Source of the DNA: an uncultured Prevotella sp.
GTDB lineage: Bacteria > Bacteroidota > Bacteroidia > Bacteroidales > Bacteroidaceae
Length of the DNA: 13,577 nt
Direction: 5' to 3'
Assembly: GCA_934256705.1 (NCBI GenBank)
Contig: CAKQPF010000076.1
Span: forward strand, 1-13,577
In this document: positions 5,817-13,577 of the stretch, piece by piece
Numbering within the stretch: the stretch's first letter is position 1
Layout: each line of letters starts with the position of its first letter
Notes under the pieces: model-generated
Databases searched by the model: none
Told to the model about the DNA's origin: nothing
What the model saw: only the letters and a program-made list of their open reading frames with translations
Program-made: the position numbers and the translations under genes

Positions 5817-7475
5817 TCATAATCTATAGTCGCAGTGTAGATTGCTGATCACCGTGGCGGAAGCACCGGTGCTGCCGGTGTGCTGGATGTGGATTCCACC
5901 GAAAGGATTGTGAGAGATTGGCGCTTTCAGCGTCTGGGAGGATATGGAATGCGCATCGGATGCTGCCTTTTGCACTGGATTAGTGACGGTTACGGTGAGC
6001 GAGTCATGAGTGGCAAGCATATCAAGATGACATCCTCGGCGGAAGAGTGTGCACTTCTCTGGGGACGAAATCGGGGTGATTACACCTTTATTATATGCCA
6101 CGAGATATATCTCGACTGCCTTGTCGTGATGCGGAGTGCGGACAAAGCGGATGCCATAACCGGTGAGTGTGCGGGTGTCAAACTTGATACAGATGTCGAG
6201 ATACTGACCTGTGGCGCTGCCAAAGCCTTGTCCCGGTCCCTTGCAAGGGTCGAGATTGAGCGAGAGATGCTGACCTCCATATTTCTCATCGTCAAGGGAG
6301 GTGAACATCAGTCGGGCACCGCGGACATTCTGTATCAGTCCATAGCAGCCCTCTGCTCCGTCCATTCCCTCGCCGAATACCCATGCCGGACGCGATTTAT
6401 CCGGCTCAAAAGCGTAGTCTCCAAGGTCTGACGGACAATGAGCGTCAATGGTCCAGCGGCCTGACTCCACCTTCTCCGCACCCATTATGCCAAACAACGG
6501 GAAGCCCAATGGCATAGGAATATCGGGCGTGGTAGGCACTATGAGCGGTTTGCCATTGAGCGTGCAATCCACCATATAGCATTTATCCTTCGGATTTGGC
6601 TTGCGTGTCCACTCCACTTTCAGAGCCTCATCGTCACTGGTAAAGCGGCAGTTGCGTAGCGTCACCGGACTTGAAACCTTGGTAAGATACTGTGTTCCAC
6701 GAGTCTTGCAATGTATGTCGCAGTCATTGAAGAAAGCACCTCTTGGGCAAGTGGCATAGAATGGTTTGCTGGAGAAGAACGTGAAGCGGCAGTGATTGTA
6801 AGTAGCTGTGCCACAGAGCGCATCATCCGTACATTCGAAATAGCAATCGTCGAACACCGCATTCTTAGCTCCGGCAAACGGACATAGGTTCAATCGGGAG
6901 ATAAACTCACAGTTGCGTGCATGATAACGGTCACCATCGCAGAGGACAAGTTGCGCCTGCACTATGGCATCAGCACGGCGAGTTCGGTTGAGTTTAGGAT
7001 TCTTCGGATAGACAAGGTCCACATTACAGTAGTTGCCGAACGTCACATTCTCCACCTCGATATCGCTTCCGGTGATGTGAAACATGGTGAAATTGCCGTC
7101 AGCGCCTTGCGTCTGGCCACGTTGGCACGCCAGAATGACATCCTTGGGATTGTCTGATTCGCCGGTTATCTTCACCCTGTCGAGCTTCAGTTTCATGCCG
7201 TAAGGAGTGTTCTCGCCTTGCAGAGGGCGTACCATCTCCGGCTTGTCAGGGTCGTCTATCCAATAGACTGACGGGGCAATGCTGACCACTGTCCATGTGG
7301 TATCGCCCTTCTGTTGCTTTTCCTGTGTTATTTCTTCGGCTTGACGCAATGCCTCATTGACTGTGCGGAACACGTTCTTGCGCACATTCGTCTTCTGTGT
7401 AGGCTTGACATGAAGCGTCTGCGCACAGAGAGAAACCGGGAGAAGGAGGAAAAGAAGAAAGAGTTTATAGTTCAT
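5817..7475 (-). CDS. Secreted pectinesterase-like right-handed beta-helix protein
   Basis: A 552-residue exported protein with signal peptide MNYKLFLLFLLLPVSLCAQ. Residues 36-191 follow the N-terminal plan of CE8 pectinesterases: FRTVNEAL (36-43), VSIAPSVYW (64-72), KITGES, VENVTFGN (141-148) and CDGDRYHARNCEF (179-191). A ladder of coils then carries a Cys at each turn (C189, C211, C229, C252, C276; 18-24 apart), as in a parallel beta-helix. TDDALCGT (216-223) sits where the family's nucleophilic Asp is expected, but the usual Gln-Asp pair (QDTLY) is replaced by RLNL (194-197). The protein may therefore be a divergent esterase, a lyase-like enzyme or a binding protein. Residues from about 390 look like a separate beta-sandwich. 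It lies 64 bp behind the symporter gene on the same strand, probably as one operon that feeds on a plant or host glycan; the substrate is inferred. Confidence 0.72.
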   Translation of the reverse strand: MNYKLFLLFLLLPVSLCAQTLHVKPTQKTNVRKNVFRTVNEALRQAEEITQEKQQKGDTTWTVVSIAPSVYWIDDPDKPEMVRPLQGENTPYGMKLKLDRVKITGESDNPKDVILACQRGQTQGADGNFTMFHITGSDIEVENVTFGNYCNVDLVYPKNPKLNRTRRADAIVQAQLVLCDGDRYHARNCEFISRLNLCPFAGAKNAVFDDCYFECTDDALCGTATYNHCRFTFFSSKPFYATCPRGAFFNDCDIHCKTRGTQYLTKVSSPVTLRNCRFTSDDEALKVEWTRKPNPKDKCYMVDCTLNGKPLIVPTTPDIPMPLGFPLFGIMGAEKVESGRWTIDAHCPSDLGDYAFEPDKSRPAWVFGEGMDGAEGCYGLIQNVRGARLMFTSLDDEKYGGQHLSLNLDPCKGPGQGFGSATGQYLDICIKFDTRTLTGYGIRFVRTPHHDKAVEIYLVAYNKGVITPISSPEKCTLFRRGCHLDMLATHDSLTVTVTNPVQKAASDAHSISSQTLKAPISHNPFGGIHIQHTGSTGASATVISNLHCDYRL

Positions 7476-7539
7476 AATTCTTGATTCTTATTTTTTTATT
7501 CATAATTGAGCAACAGCAAAAGTGTGCGACAATCCCATT

Positions 7540-9099
7540 TTACCCATAGCATTTGAACACATCATCCACAAATGAACGGTCCATCTTACGGGTAAACAGA
7601 CTGACAATGAACACGATGACGAAGCCTCCTACCATTGCCACTGCTCCGCAGTCGATAGGATTGAGAAGGGAATTGCCAAGCATCATATTGACCACTGTAA
7701 GCCCTACGCCCCACGCAAAGCAAGCCCATACACTGGCTGGAGTGACGCCACGCCAATACAGTCCGAGCATAAACGGAGCAAGGAATGCACCTGCAAGTGC
7801 TCCCCAGGAGATGCCCATGAGCTGGGCAATGAACTGTGGAGGATTGAGAGCTATCATCAATGAGAGGACAATGAAGAAGACTATCAGAACACGCATGACC
7901 ACTACCTTGCGACGCTCTATCTTCTCTGCCACCATGTCATCTATCTCGCCGCCTTCCACTTCGCCATCCTGCGATTTCTTATCACGATAGATAAGGTCGA
8001 GAGTCATTGTGGATGAAGACGTCAGGACAAGACTTGCCAATGTGGACATTGATGCTGAAAGCACTAAAAGCACCACAAGAGCGATGAGAATATCGGGCAA
8101 TGTCTCCAGCATCGACGGCACTATGGAATCATAAGCGTACTTATGCATGTCGGGAGAGAAGGCTGGCTCGGGGAAAAGTCTGCCAAAACTGCCGAGGAAA
8201 TAGCATCCGCCGGACACTATAAGCGCAAAGACGGTGGAGATTACCGTACCTCTTTTGATTGCGCATTCGTCAGTAATGGAATAGAATTTTCCCACCATCT
8301 GAGGCAGTCCCCACGTTCCGAGCGAGGTCAACACCACGACTCCGAGCAGGCTAAGCGGATTTGGACCGAACCAGGAAGCGAAGTCTCCTGGACGGAAAGC
8401 GGAAAAGAGTCCCGACTTGTCCTCCAGATCATGGGCTGTAGGCACCTGTTCCGCCATCCGGTGGACTGCCTCCACGAGTCCACCTTGATGCTGCAGCACC
8501 ACGAAGATGACGGTGGTGATGCCGAAAAGCATTATGATGCCTTGGATAAAGTCATTTATCGCCGTCGCCTTATAGCCGCCGAGTATCACATATACCGCTG
8601 TGAGACAAGCCATTATGATGGCACAATAGGAATACGGAATGCCGAATCCCATCTCGAAGAGTTTGGATATTCCCATATAAACGCCTGCCGTATAAGGTAT
8701 TAGGAACACGAAAGCAATGATGGAAGCCACCACTCTCAGTCCCTCGCTGCCGTATCGTGTGCCAAAGAAATCGGGCATAGTGCGACTCTGGATGTGCTGG
8801 GTCATCAGTTTTGTACGCCTTCCGAGGACTATCCATGCGAGCAATGATCCGATGATGGCATTGCCTATGCCTATCCATGAGGCTGAGAGACCGTACTTCC
8901 AGCCGAACTGTCCCGCATAGCCCACGAAGACCACAGCGGAGAAATAACTTGTGCCGTAGGCGAAAGCAGTAAGCCATGGACCTACCGAACGGCCGCCGAG
9001 CACGAATCCGTCAACGCTCTTTGCCTGTTGACGGGAATAAAATCCTACGCCTACCATTACGACGAGGAAGATGATTGTCAGGGTTACTTTTATCAACAT
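7540..9099 (-). CDS. Sodium:solute symporter (SSS family)
   Basis: A 519-residue inner-membrane carrier of the SSS family (the PutP/SglT group), coupling Na+ entry to uptake of a sugar, sugar acid, amino acid or similar solute. Counting from the chosen start, the family's opening helix and GGRSVGPWLTAFAYGTSYFS (35-54) are clear. GLPQMVGKFYS is the usual mid-protein motif, and SMSTLASLVLTSSSTMTLDL matches the helix bearing the Na+-site Ser/Thr. About thirteen helices are visible, with one charged loop (RDKKSQDGEVEGGEIDD). I start at ATG 9099; the frame is open 12 codons further, but that Asn-rich lead (MFHNSNNNNPNT) looks like leader sequence. No convincing promoter lies just upstream. The adjacent beta-helix gene suggests a carbohydrate or uronate substrate, but this is inference. 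Confidence 0.9.
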   Translation of the reverse strand: MLIKVTLTIIFLVVMVGVGFYSRQQAKSVDGFVLGGRSVGPWLTAFAYGTSYFSAVVFVGYAGQFGWKYGLSASWIGIGNAIIGSLLAWIVLGRRTKLMTQHIQSRTMPDFFGTRYGSEGLRVVASIIAFVFLIPYTAGVYMGISKLFEMGFGIPYSYCAIIMACLTAVYVILGGYKATAINDFIQGIIMLFGITTVIFVVLQHQGGLVEAVHRMAEQVPTAHDLEDKSGLFSAFRPGDFASWFGPNPLSLLGVVVLTSLGTWGLPQMVGKFYSITDECAIKRGTVISTVFALIVSGGCYFLGSFGRLFPEPAFSPDMHKYAYDSIVPSMLETLPDILIALVVLLVLSASMSTLASLVLTSSSTMTLDLIYRDKKSQDGEVEGGEIDDMVAEKIERRKVVVMRVLIVFFIVLSLMIALNPPQFIAQLMGISWGALAGAFLAPFMLGLYWRGVTPASVWACFAWGVGLTVVNMMLGNSLLNPIDCGAVAMVGGFVIVFIVSLFTRKMDRSFVDDVFKCYG

Positions 9100-9220
9100 A
9101 GTGTTTGGGTTGTTATTATTGCTATTGTGGAACAACGGCTGAGACCGCCGGCACAGTGGCGATCAGGGCGGGATTGTCGGGAGATGCCGTCAGTATGGCG
9201 CATATTTAGGGCTAAACGAA

Positions 9221-9306
9221 ACAAAGGAAACGCAGGAACATGAACCGTCATAATCCACAGACTTGCTGCGGGTTTCTCATGGTTCAGGTTTCCGTGTTTC
9301 CTTTGT
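9221..9306 (-). terminator. Hairpin between porin and symporter genes
   Basis: 9221-9246 pairs with 9281-9306 at 22 of 26 positions, in three blocks (ACAAAGGAAAC / GTTTCCTTTGT the strongest). It lies 33 bases beyond the porin stop in that gene's direction of transcription, so it may end the porin message and separate it from the symporter. No clear T-run follows on the minus strand, so confidence is moderate. Confidence 0.5.
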
Positions 9307-9339
9307 CTGGTTATCAGAGGGCAGTAGTCTGCCCCGCAA

Positions 9340-10410
9340 TTAGTTGAATCTCACCTGCATCTGGCACATTATGGCATTGTTTGCACCATGCACGAATTCG
9401 GACTTTGTGGTGTATGCACTGCGATATACGTACTGCACCTGGAAGCGGCATTTCTTGAAATACCACCATTGTACGCCGAATACAGCCTTGTGCATGTCAT
9501 ATCCGAGGTCGGTATTGTAATTGAAATAATCGTAGGAACCCACGATGTCAAAGACATTAGGCACGATGGCCACGCTGCCGGTGATGTAAGCTCCGCGGCT
9601 TATGGTCTCGCCATCCTTGCCCTCAACATACTCACTGTGCACATTGAAAGGGCGTGATTTATATTCGAAACCTACGCTGTAGCGGTCTCTGGTGTAGTCC
9701 TGACCTGGGAGAATGGCAGGATTATAGATGGACGGAGCAATGGCGTGTCCCTTGCCGAGCTGTCCTGTAGCCACGATATTGAGTCCTTTTGCCGGACGCA
9801 ACTCGATGTGTCCGATGAGGTCTTTCGCATTGTTCTGGTCCTTCTGGTTGATGCCTTGACCGTTCATCACGCCGAGTTCATAGTAGAGTTTGCCTTTTGC
9901 CACCTCGCCATAGAGAAGCATTCCGAGGTCACGACCATACTGCACTCCCATCAGAGGGTCGGTTCCGCAGCCTGTAAGATAGGTGACACTCTCCGAACAG
10001 ACATCTATTACCTCCGAATTGGTCGGTGACACGCGGTTTTCCATAGTCAATCCATTCTTGAACTGACCGAAACGCACCGACAGTGCCTTGTTGTTTGTCA
10101 GACGATAGTCTGTATAGTATTCCTGCACCTTGCCGCCTATATCGTACATGAAGACGGTGCTCCATCTGTCAGTGATATTTGCATTGGCGATAAGGAAAGC
10201 GCGCTTGAAGTCAAACGTATTGGTCTCCTCGCCGCCCTTATGCTGGTATGTATAGCCTGCCTGGGCATAACCATGGAGCTGGATACGCTTGCTTACATCC
10301 TCAATAAAATCTTTTACATTCTCAGTGTCGGATTTCTCCTGCGCCATCATTGCGACTGGCGATAGCAGACCGATGCATAGCATGGCTGCGCACTTGCGTG
10401 AAAAGTTCAT
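9340..10410 (-). CDS. Outer-membrane porin, OprP/OprO-like
   Basis: A 356-residue outer-membrane porin of the OprO/OprP-like family. The signal peptide is MNFSRKCAAMLCIGLLSPVA followed by MMAQ, then EKSD. Alternating strands begin with IQLHGYAQAGYTYQ, then FDFKRAFLIANANI and the family's SVRFGQFKNGLTMENRVSP, and the protein ends in a barrel strand, IMCQMQVRFN. In other bacteria such porins pass phosphate or other anions, while in Bacteroidetes the name is used broadly and the substrate is uncertain. I start at the ATG at 10410, after AAGAAGAAAA. The frame runs 22 codons further upstream, but a start there would bury the signal peptide behind a basic stretch. It has its own promoter and a hairpin after it, so it need not be co-transcribed with the symporter downstream. 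Confidence 0.85.
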   Translation of the reverse strand: MNFSRKCAAMLCIGLLSPVAMMAQEKSDTENVKDFIEDVSKRIQLHGYAQAGYTYQHKGGEETNTFDFKRAFLIANANITDRWSTVFMYDIGGKVQEYYTDYRLTNNKALSVRFGQFKNGLTMENRVSPTNSEVIDVCSESVTYLTGCGTDPLMGVQYGRDLGMLLYGEVAKGKLYYELGVMNGQGINQKDQNNAKDLIGHIELRPAKGLNIVATGQLGKGHAIAPSIYNPAILPGQDYTRDRYSVGFEYKSRPFNVHSEYVEGKDGETISRGAYITGSVAIVPNVFDIVGSYDYFNYNTDLGYDMHKAVFGVQWWYFKKCRFQVQYVYRSAYTTKSEFVHGANNAIMCQMQVRFN

Positions 10411-10577
10411 TTTTCTTCTTAGTTCGTTTTTACGTTCACACACACTTTGGTCTCTCCGTGCATTTTTCATTGGCATTAGTTCATTCTGATTACATTGACG
10501 AAGTTACCTTACGCCCAAGATAAGTCAAATGTATGCGAAACTGATTATAATGTTTGTTTTTTGAGATAAATACTTTG

Positions 10578-10609
10578 CAAAGTTACGATTTTTCTTCCAT
10601 ATAGGCAAA
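10578..10609 (-). promoter_or_regulatory. Promoter of the porin gene
   Basis: The minus-strand -7 box TAACTTTG (plus 10585-10578) lies 20 bp downstream of a TTTG -33 box (plus 10609-10606), an ideal pairing. Transcription should start near 10571. A second -7-like TACATTTG at plus 10533-10526 has no -33 partner. Confidence 0.75.
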
Positions 10610-10658
10610 ATTTATGTAAAATTAAAAGGAAAAAGGGTGCGATTTGCTTATTTTTTAT

Positions 10659-10666
10659 TACTTTTG
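10659..10666 (+). promoter_or_regulatory. Probable -7 box for the paaK operon
   Basis: TACTTTTG fits TAnnTTTG. The nearest TTTG (10643-10646) is only 12 bp upstream, too close for a normal -33 box, so the promoter may be weak or helped by a regulator. The leader would be about 170 bases. Confidence 0.45.
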
Positions 10667-10843
10667 CGGACAGAAACAAAAATAATCAGTCAAAATCAGA
10701 ACTGAATTATACATTCTCTATATGACGGACGGAATCTTTATTCTCTATGGTGAACGGTAAGAAAATCTCATCATCGGCTATTATTATTCCACTAATCCAT
10801 CATGGACAATTACAATTCAGCACAAACCTAAAACCAAAAACAA

Positions 10844-12160
10844 ATGCTCGACAAAAGCGAATATCTCCACCCCGACAAAGAGCGCCTCTCCCGCGAAGAG
10901 ATTGAGGCACTGCAACTGGAGCGCCTGAAAAAGACGGTGCAACACTGCTATACCAATGCGTTCTACAAGAAACGGTTTGACGAAATGGGCATTACCCCGG
11001 ACGACATTCAGACTCTCGACGACGTGCGAAAGCTGCCTTTCACCACCAAGCAGGACCTCAGAGACAACTATCCTTTCGGTCTCGCATGCGTACCTCTTGA
11101 GAAATGCACTCGTCTCCACTCATCAAGTGGCACGACTGGAAACCCTACTGTCATACTGCATACTCAGAAAGACATCGACGAATGGGCGAATGCTGTGGCA
11201 CGTTGCCTTCACATGGTGGGACTGCGTCCTACTGATGTATTCCAGAATTCCAGCGGATATGGTATGTTTACCGGCGGTTTGGGATTCCAATTAGGCGCAG
11301 AGCGACTCGGTATGCTCACCGTTCCTGCCGCTGCCGGCAATACTCTCAGGCAGATAAAGTTCATCCGCGACTTCGGCACCACTGCCATCCATGCCGTCCC
11401 TTCCTATGTCACTCGCATCCATGAGGTGATGGAAGAGATGGGCGTTGACCCGCGTCGTGACACCAAATTGAAAGTTCTCGCCATCGGTGCAGAGCCTCAT
11501 TCCGAGGAACAACGCAAGCGTATCGAGAAGATGATGGGCGTAAAGGCGTACAATTCCTTCGGTATGTCGGAAATGTGCGGTCCTGGTGTGGGCTTTGAAT
11601 GTAAAGAACAGAATGGACTTCACTTCTGGGAAGACTACTATATCGTGGAAATCGTTGACCCGGATACACTTGAACCCGTGCCGGATGGTGAGATAGGAGA
11701 GCTCGTTCTCACCACTCTCAACCGCGAAGCAATGCCTCTTCTGCGCTATCGCACTCGTGACCTTACACGCGTTCTCGGTCGTACTTGCCCTTGCGGACGT
11801 AACCATATCCGCCTCGATCGCATGAAAGGACGCTCCGATGACATGATGGTGCTCCGCGGAGTGAACATCTTCCCTATCCAGATAGAGAAGATTCTGATGC
11901 AGTTCAAGGAACTGGCAAACAATTATCTCATCACTCTCACCACCGATGAGAATAATGACAACATGACCGTAGAGGTGGAACTCGAAGACCTCTTCACTGA
12001 TGATTTCCAGAGATTGCAGCGCCTTCAGAAGAATGTAACGCGCGCTCTGAAGGATGAAATACTGCTTACTCCGCACGTAAAGCTCGTGCCGAAGGGCTCT
12101 CTACCTGTCAGCGACGGCAAGGCTGTCCGCGTGATTGACAAGCGAACCGTTTACCAATAA
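10844..12160 (+). CDS. paaK: Phenylacetate-CoA ligase
   Basis: A 438-residue cytoplasmic adenylate-forming enzyme that converts phenylacetate or a related aryl acid, with ATP and CoA, to the acyl-CoA, AMP and pyrophosphate. All the family's motifs are present: the P-loop HSSSGTTGNP (92-101), YNSFGMSEM (236-244), YRTRD (302-306) with the ribose-binding Asp306, KGRSDD at the hinge (328-333), and a C-terminal domain ending GSLPVSDGKAVRVIDKR. The length is normal. The ATG at 10844 follows an A-rich leader. The ACT-domain gene starts 13 bp after the stop. In anaerobes paaK-type genes often sit beside indolepyruvate or 2-oxoacid:ferredoxin oxidoreductase genes; none is in this window, so its physiological substrate (phenylacetate, indoleacetate or another) is open. 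Confidence 0.93.
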   Translation: MLDKSEYLHPDKERLSREEIEALQLERLKKTVQHCYTNAFYKKRFDEMGITPDDIQTLDDVRKLPFTTKQDLRDNYPFGLACVPLEKCTRLHSSSGTTGNPTVILHTQKDIDEWANAVARCLHMVGLRPTDVFQNSSGYGMFTGGLGFQLGAERLGMLTVPAAAGNTLRQIKFIRDFGTTAIHAVPSYVTRIHEVMEEMGVDPRRDTKLKVLAIGAEPHSEEQRKRIEKMMGVKAYNSFGMSEMCGPGVGFECKEQNGLHFWEDYYIVEIVDPDTLEPVPDGEIGELVLTTLNREAMPLLRYRTRDLTRVLGRTCPCGRNHIRLDRMKGRSDDMMVLRGVNIFPIQIEKILMQFKELANNYLITLTTDENNDNMTVEVELEDLFTDDFQRLQRLQKNVTRALKDEILLTPHVKLVPKGSLPVSDGKAVRVIDKRTVYQ

Positions 12161-12173
12161 AAACCAATTCATT

Positions 12174-12584
12174 ATGACCATAAAGCAATTATCCATCTTC
12201 TTAGAGAACAAGGGCGGCTCGCTCATCAAGATTCTCGACAGCCTGAGCAACGCAGGCATACAGATCATTGCCTCAACAATAGCGGACACACAGGACTATG
12301 GCATATATCGTGTCATCTGTGACAATCCAAAGAAGGCTTATATCATACTGAAAGAAGAGGGCTTCAACCTACAGCTCACTGACGTATATGCCCTCTATGT
12401 CGATGACAAACCGGGTGCTATGGCTGATACTCTCCGCAAACTGGCGGATGCGGGAATAGTCATTTCATATATCTACACCTTTCTGCTGAGGGGCAAAGGC
12501 GTACTGATATTCCGCACTTCCGACACGGAAAAAACCAGCGAAGTAATCTCTCTCAAGAAACTCAAACCTGTCATCGAACTGTGA
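12174..12584 (+). CDS. Tandem ACT-domain protein
   Basis: A 136-residue protein made of two ACT domains and nothing else. The first runs from about residue 1 to 66 (QLSIFLENKGGSLIKILDSL then AGIQI). The second runs from about 70 to 136 (VYALYVDDKPGAMADTLRKL then ADAGIVISYIYTF). The Gly after the first strand in each (ENKGGSL, DDKPGAM) is the usual ligand-loop position. ACT domains bind small ligands, most often amino acids. Stand-alone double-ACT proteins are frequently encoded behind paaK-type ligases, and a role in sensing aromatic amino acids is likely but not shown here. I use the ATG at 12174, because the frame open from 12135 lies within the paaK end and would add a non-domain lead. Its stop overlaps the next gene's GTG start by 4 bp. 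Confidence 0.88.
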   Translation: MTIKQLSIFLENKGGSLIKILDSLSNAGIQIIASTIADTQDYGIYRVICDNPKKAYIILKEEGFNLQLTDVYALYVDDKPGAMADTLRKLADAGIVISYIYTFLLRGKGVLIFRTSDTEKTSEVISLKKLKPVIEL

Positions 12585-13465
12585 AAATAACCCTTTTGCA
12601 GCAGGATATCTGCTGGGCTAACCCGACAGAAAACAAAAGGCGCACTGAGGAAGCTATCCTCAATGCGCCTTATAGTGATTTATATGTATTGCCGGAGATG
12701 TGGAGCACAGGCTTCGGAAACCCGTCTTCACTCATTGACCACGGCTTTGATTACGACAAAGATGACTCTCTTGACTGGATGAAAAGCATGGCATTGCGCC
12801 TTGATTGCGCCATTGCCGGGAGCCTTTCTGTGAAGGATGAGGACGGAAACTATCGTAATCGCTTGTATTTCGTCACGCCATCAGACACTTATTTCTATGA
12901 TAAGCATCACCTCTTCTCATACGGCAACGAGCATCTGGCTTACACAGCAGGCGACAATCGCACCGTTGTGGAGTGGCGTGGAGTGAAGTTTCTCCTGCTG
13001 ATATGCTATGATCTGCGCTTCCCTTGCTTCTCACGCAACGGGGCAAATCTTGCATATAACCGTGAAAAAGGCATTGATAAAGCCCATGATTGCAATGCTC
13101 TTGCTCATGATTCACACGTTCCGACACACATTTCCGGCTGTGTTTCTTCCAAAGATTGCAATGCGCCATCCTACGATTATGATTGCGCCATCTATGTAGC
13201 ATCATGGCCTACATCGCGTCTTGACGTATGGCGCACGCTCCTGAAAGCACGTGCTTTGGAGAACCAATGCTACGTATTGGGTGTCAATCGCACGGGCGAC
13301 GACCCTAACTGCTCATATAGTGGAGGCACATGTGCATTCAATGCCTATGGCAAAACTATTGCAGAATTCCTTGACAGCACCGTGATGACCTGTACTTTCG
13401 ACCTTGATATGACCAAACTATATGCATTCAGAGAGAAGTTTCCTGTGCTGATGGACAGGCGATAG
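12581..13465 (+). CDS. Nitrilase-family amidase (omega-amidase/YafV-like) with a large insertion
   Basis: A 294-residue carbon-nitrogen hydrolase. The catalytic triad is visible: Glu39 in LPEMWSTGF, Lys108 in YDKHHLFSYGNEH and Cys142 in LLLICYDLRFP. The motifs ASWPTSR, LLKARALENQCYVLGVNRTG and a C-terminal AFREKFPVLMD place it near the YafV/omega-amidase group, which hydrolyses 2-oxoglutaramate, 2-oxosuccinamate or related amides. It starts with GTG at 12581, overlapping the ACT stop as GTGA; MKITLLQQDICW is the proper family N-terminus, so no later start is plausible. Odd feature: where relatives go from CYDLRFPxxSRN almost directly to YDxxIYVANWP, about 44 residues (154-197) intervene, rich in His and Cys (H169, C171, H176, H179, H183, C187, C193). 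The reading frame is intact across the insertion and the motifs on both sides are conserved, so the enzyme is probably active. Confidence 0.88.
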   Translation: MKITLLQQDICWANPTENKRRTEEAILNAPYSDLYVLPEMWSTGFGNPSSLIDHGFDYDKDDSLDWMKSMALRLDCAIAGSLSVKDEDGNYRNRLYFVTPSDTYFYDKHHLFSYGNEHLAYTAGDNRTVVEWRGVKFLLLICYDLRFPCFSRNGANLAYNREKGIDKAHDCNALAHDSHVPTHISGCVSSKDCNAPSYDYDCAIYVASWPTSRLDVWRTLLKARALENQCYVLGVNRTGDDPNCSYSGGTCAFNAYGKTIAEFLDSTVMTCTFDLDMTKLYAFREKFPVLMDRR

Positions 13466-13527
13466 GCATCAAACCAACGTAAGAGAGGGGCATTATTCAA
13501 ATTTAGTATTGTTTAAAAAATAACTTC

Positions 13528-13551
13528 CGCAATTTCCATATTGCGTTCTTT
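13528..13551 (+). terminator. Weak candidate terminator after the amidase gene
   Basis: CGCAAT (13528-13533) pairs with ATTGCG (13540-13545) around a 6-base loop and is followed by TTCTTT. The stem is short and starts 62 bases after the stop, so this is only a suggestion. Confidence 0.3.
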
Positions 13552-13577
13552 AGTCGATGTTATTACGAAATGCCTCA

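Larger units (their letters stand above)
10411..10843. other. Divergent control region, porin / paaK
   Basis: No gene is supported in these 433 bases. They hold a minus-strand promoter for the porin and a -7 box for the paaK operon, arranged back to back with the two -7 boxes about 75 bp apart. Both messages would have leaders of roughly 160-170 bases, long for this group. Short open frames in the paaK leader (a 9-codon one at 10802-10831 and one from ATG 10747 running into paaK in another frame) lack support. I see no riboswitch or operator that I could name. Confidence 0.55.

Noticed and set aside
7460..7520. 12-codon frame overlapping the start of the beta-helix gene
   Set aside because: Arises from an A/T-rich leader; too short, with no conserved features or translation signal of its own.
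13513..13575. C-terminal end of a minus-strand gene at the right edge (20 codons then TAA)
   Set aside because: Open to within two bases of the window edge, but too short to recognise and could be chance; sequence beyond 13577 is needed.

Overview
The window reads as chromosomal DNA from a Bacteroidales bacterium, most like Prevotella and its relatives. Signs of this are the repeated Bacteroidetes-type promoter (a -7 box TAnnTTTG, in the best cases about 20 bp downstream of a TTTG or TTG -33 box), A-rich leaders without strong Shine-Dalgarno sequences, a lipoprotein and two outer-membrane barrels with typical signal peptides, and family members usual in that order. Species cannot be fixed from the sequence alone. 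I see no tRNA, rRNA, CRISPR array or intact insertion sequence.

Layout. Bases 1-537 hold no convincing gene but are rich in inverted repeats, ending in a good promoter at 466-496. It drives a two-gene operon (538-2414, +): a three-repeat surface lipoprotein overlapping by 4 bp a PorT-like outer-membrane barrel. A long hairpin at 2417-2501 separates this from a convergent AGCS amino-acid:cation symporter (2525-3886, -). Next comes a small four-helix membrane protein (4136-4504, -) whose 3' end runs into a 14-bp tandem repeat. A 600-bp A+T-rich gap (4505-5113) holds a 22-bp repeat array with an inverted partner. It leads to an A+T-rich DUF4160-DUF2442 gene pair (5114-5677, +) with its own promoter and a 25-bp-stem terminator.

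Then three minus-strand genes lie in a row, transcribed from right to left: an OprP/O-like porin (9340-10410), a sodium:solute symporter (7540-9099) and a secreted pectinesterase-like beta-helix protein (5817-7475). The symporter and beta-helix genes are probably one operon that handles an extracellular, perhaps pectin-derived, substrate. The porin has its own promoter and is separated from them by a hairpin.

Divergent from the porin is a tight plus-strand operon (10844-13465): phenylacetate-CoA ligase (paaK), a tandem ACT-domain protein, and a nitrilase-family amidase that overlaps the ACT gene by 4 bp and starts with GTG. The ligase and ACT protein suggest aryl-acid activation tied to amino-acid sensing. 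The amidase is unusual: about 44 Cys/His-rich residues are inserted shortly after its catalytic cysteine. The last 110 bases hold no supportable gene.

Most of the window is ordinary. The most distinctive items are the amidase insertion, the 22-bp repeat/inverted-repeat structure at 4811-4900 next to the DUF4160-DUF2442 pair, the hairpin-rich first 300 bases, and the pectinesterase-like protein that lacks part of the usual active site.
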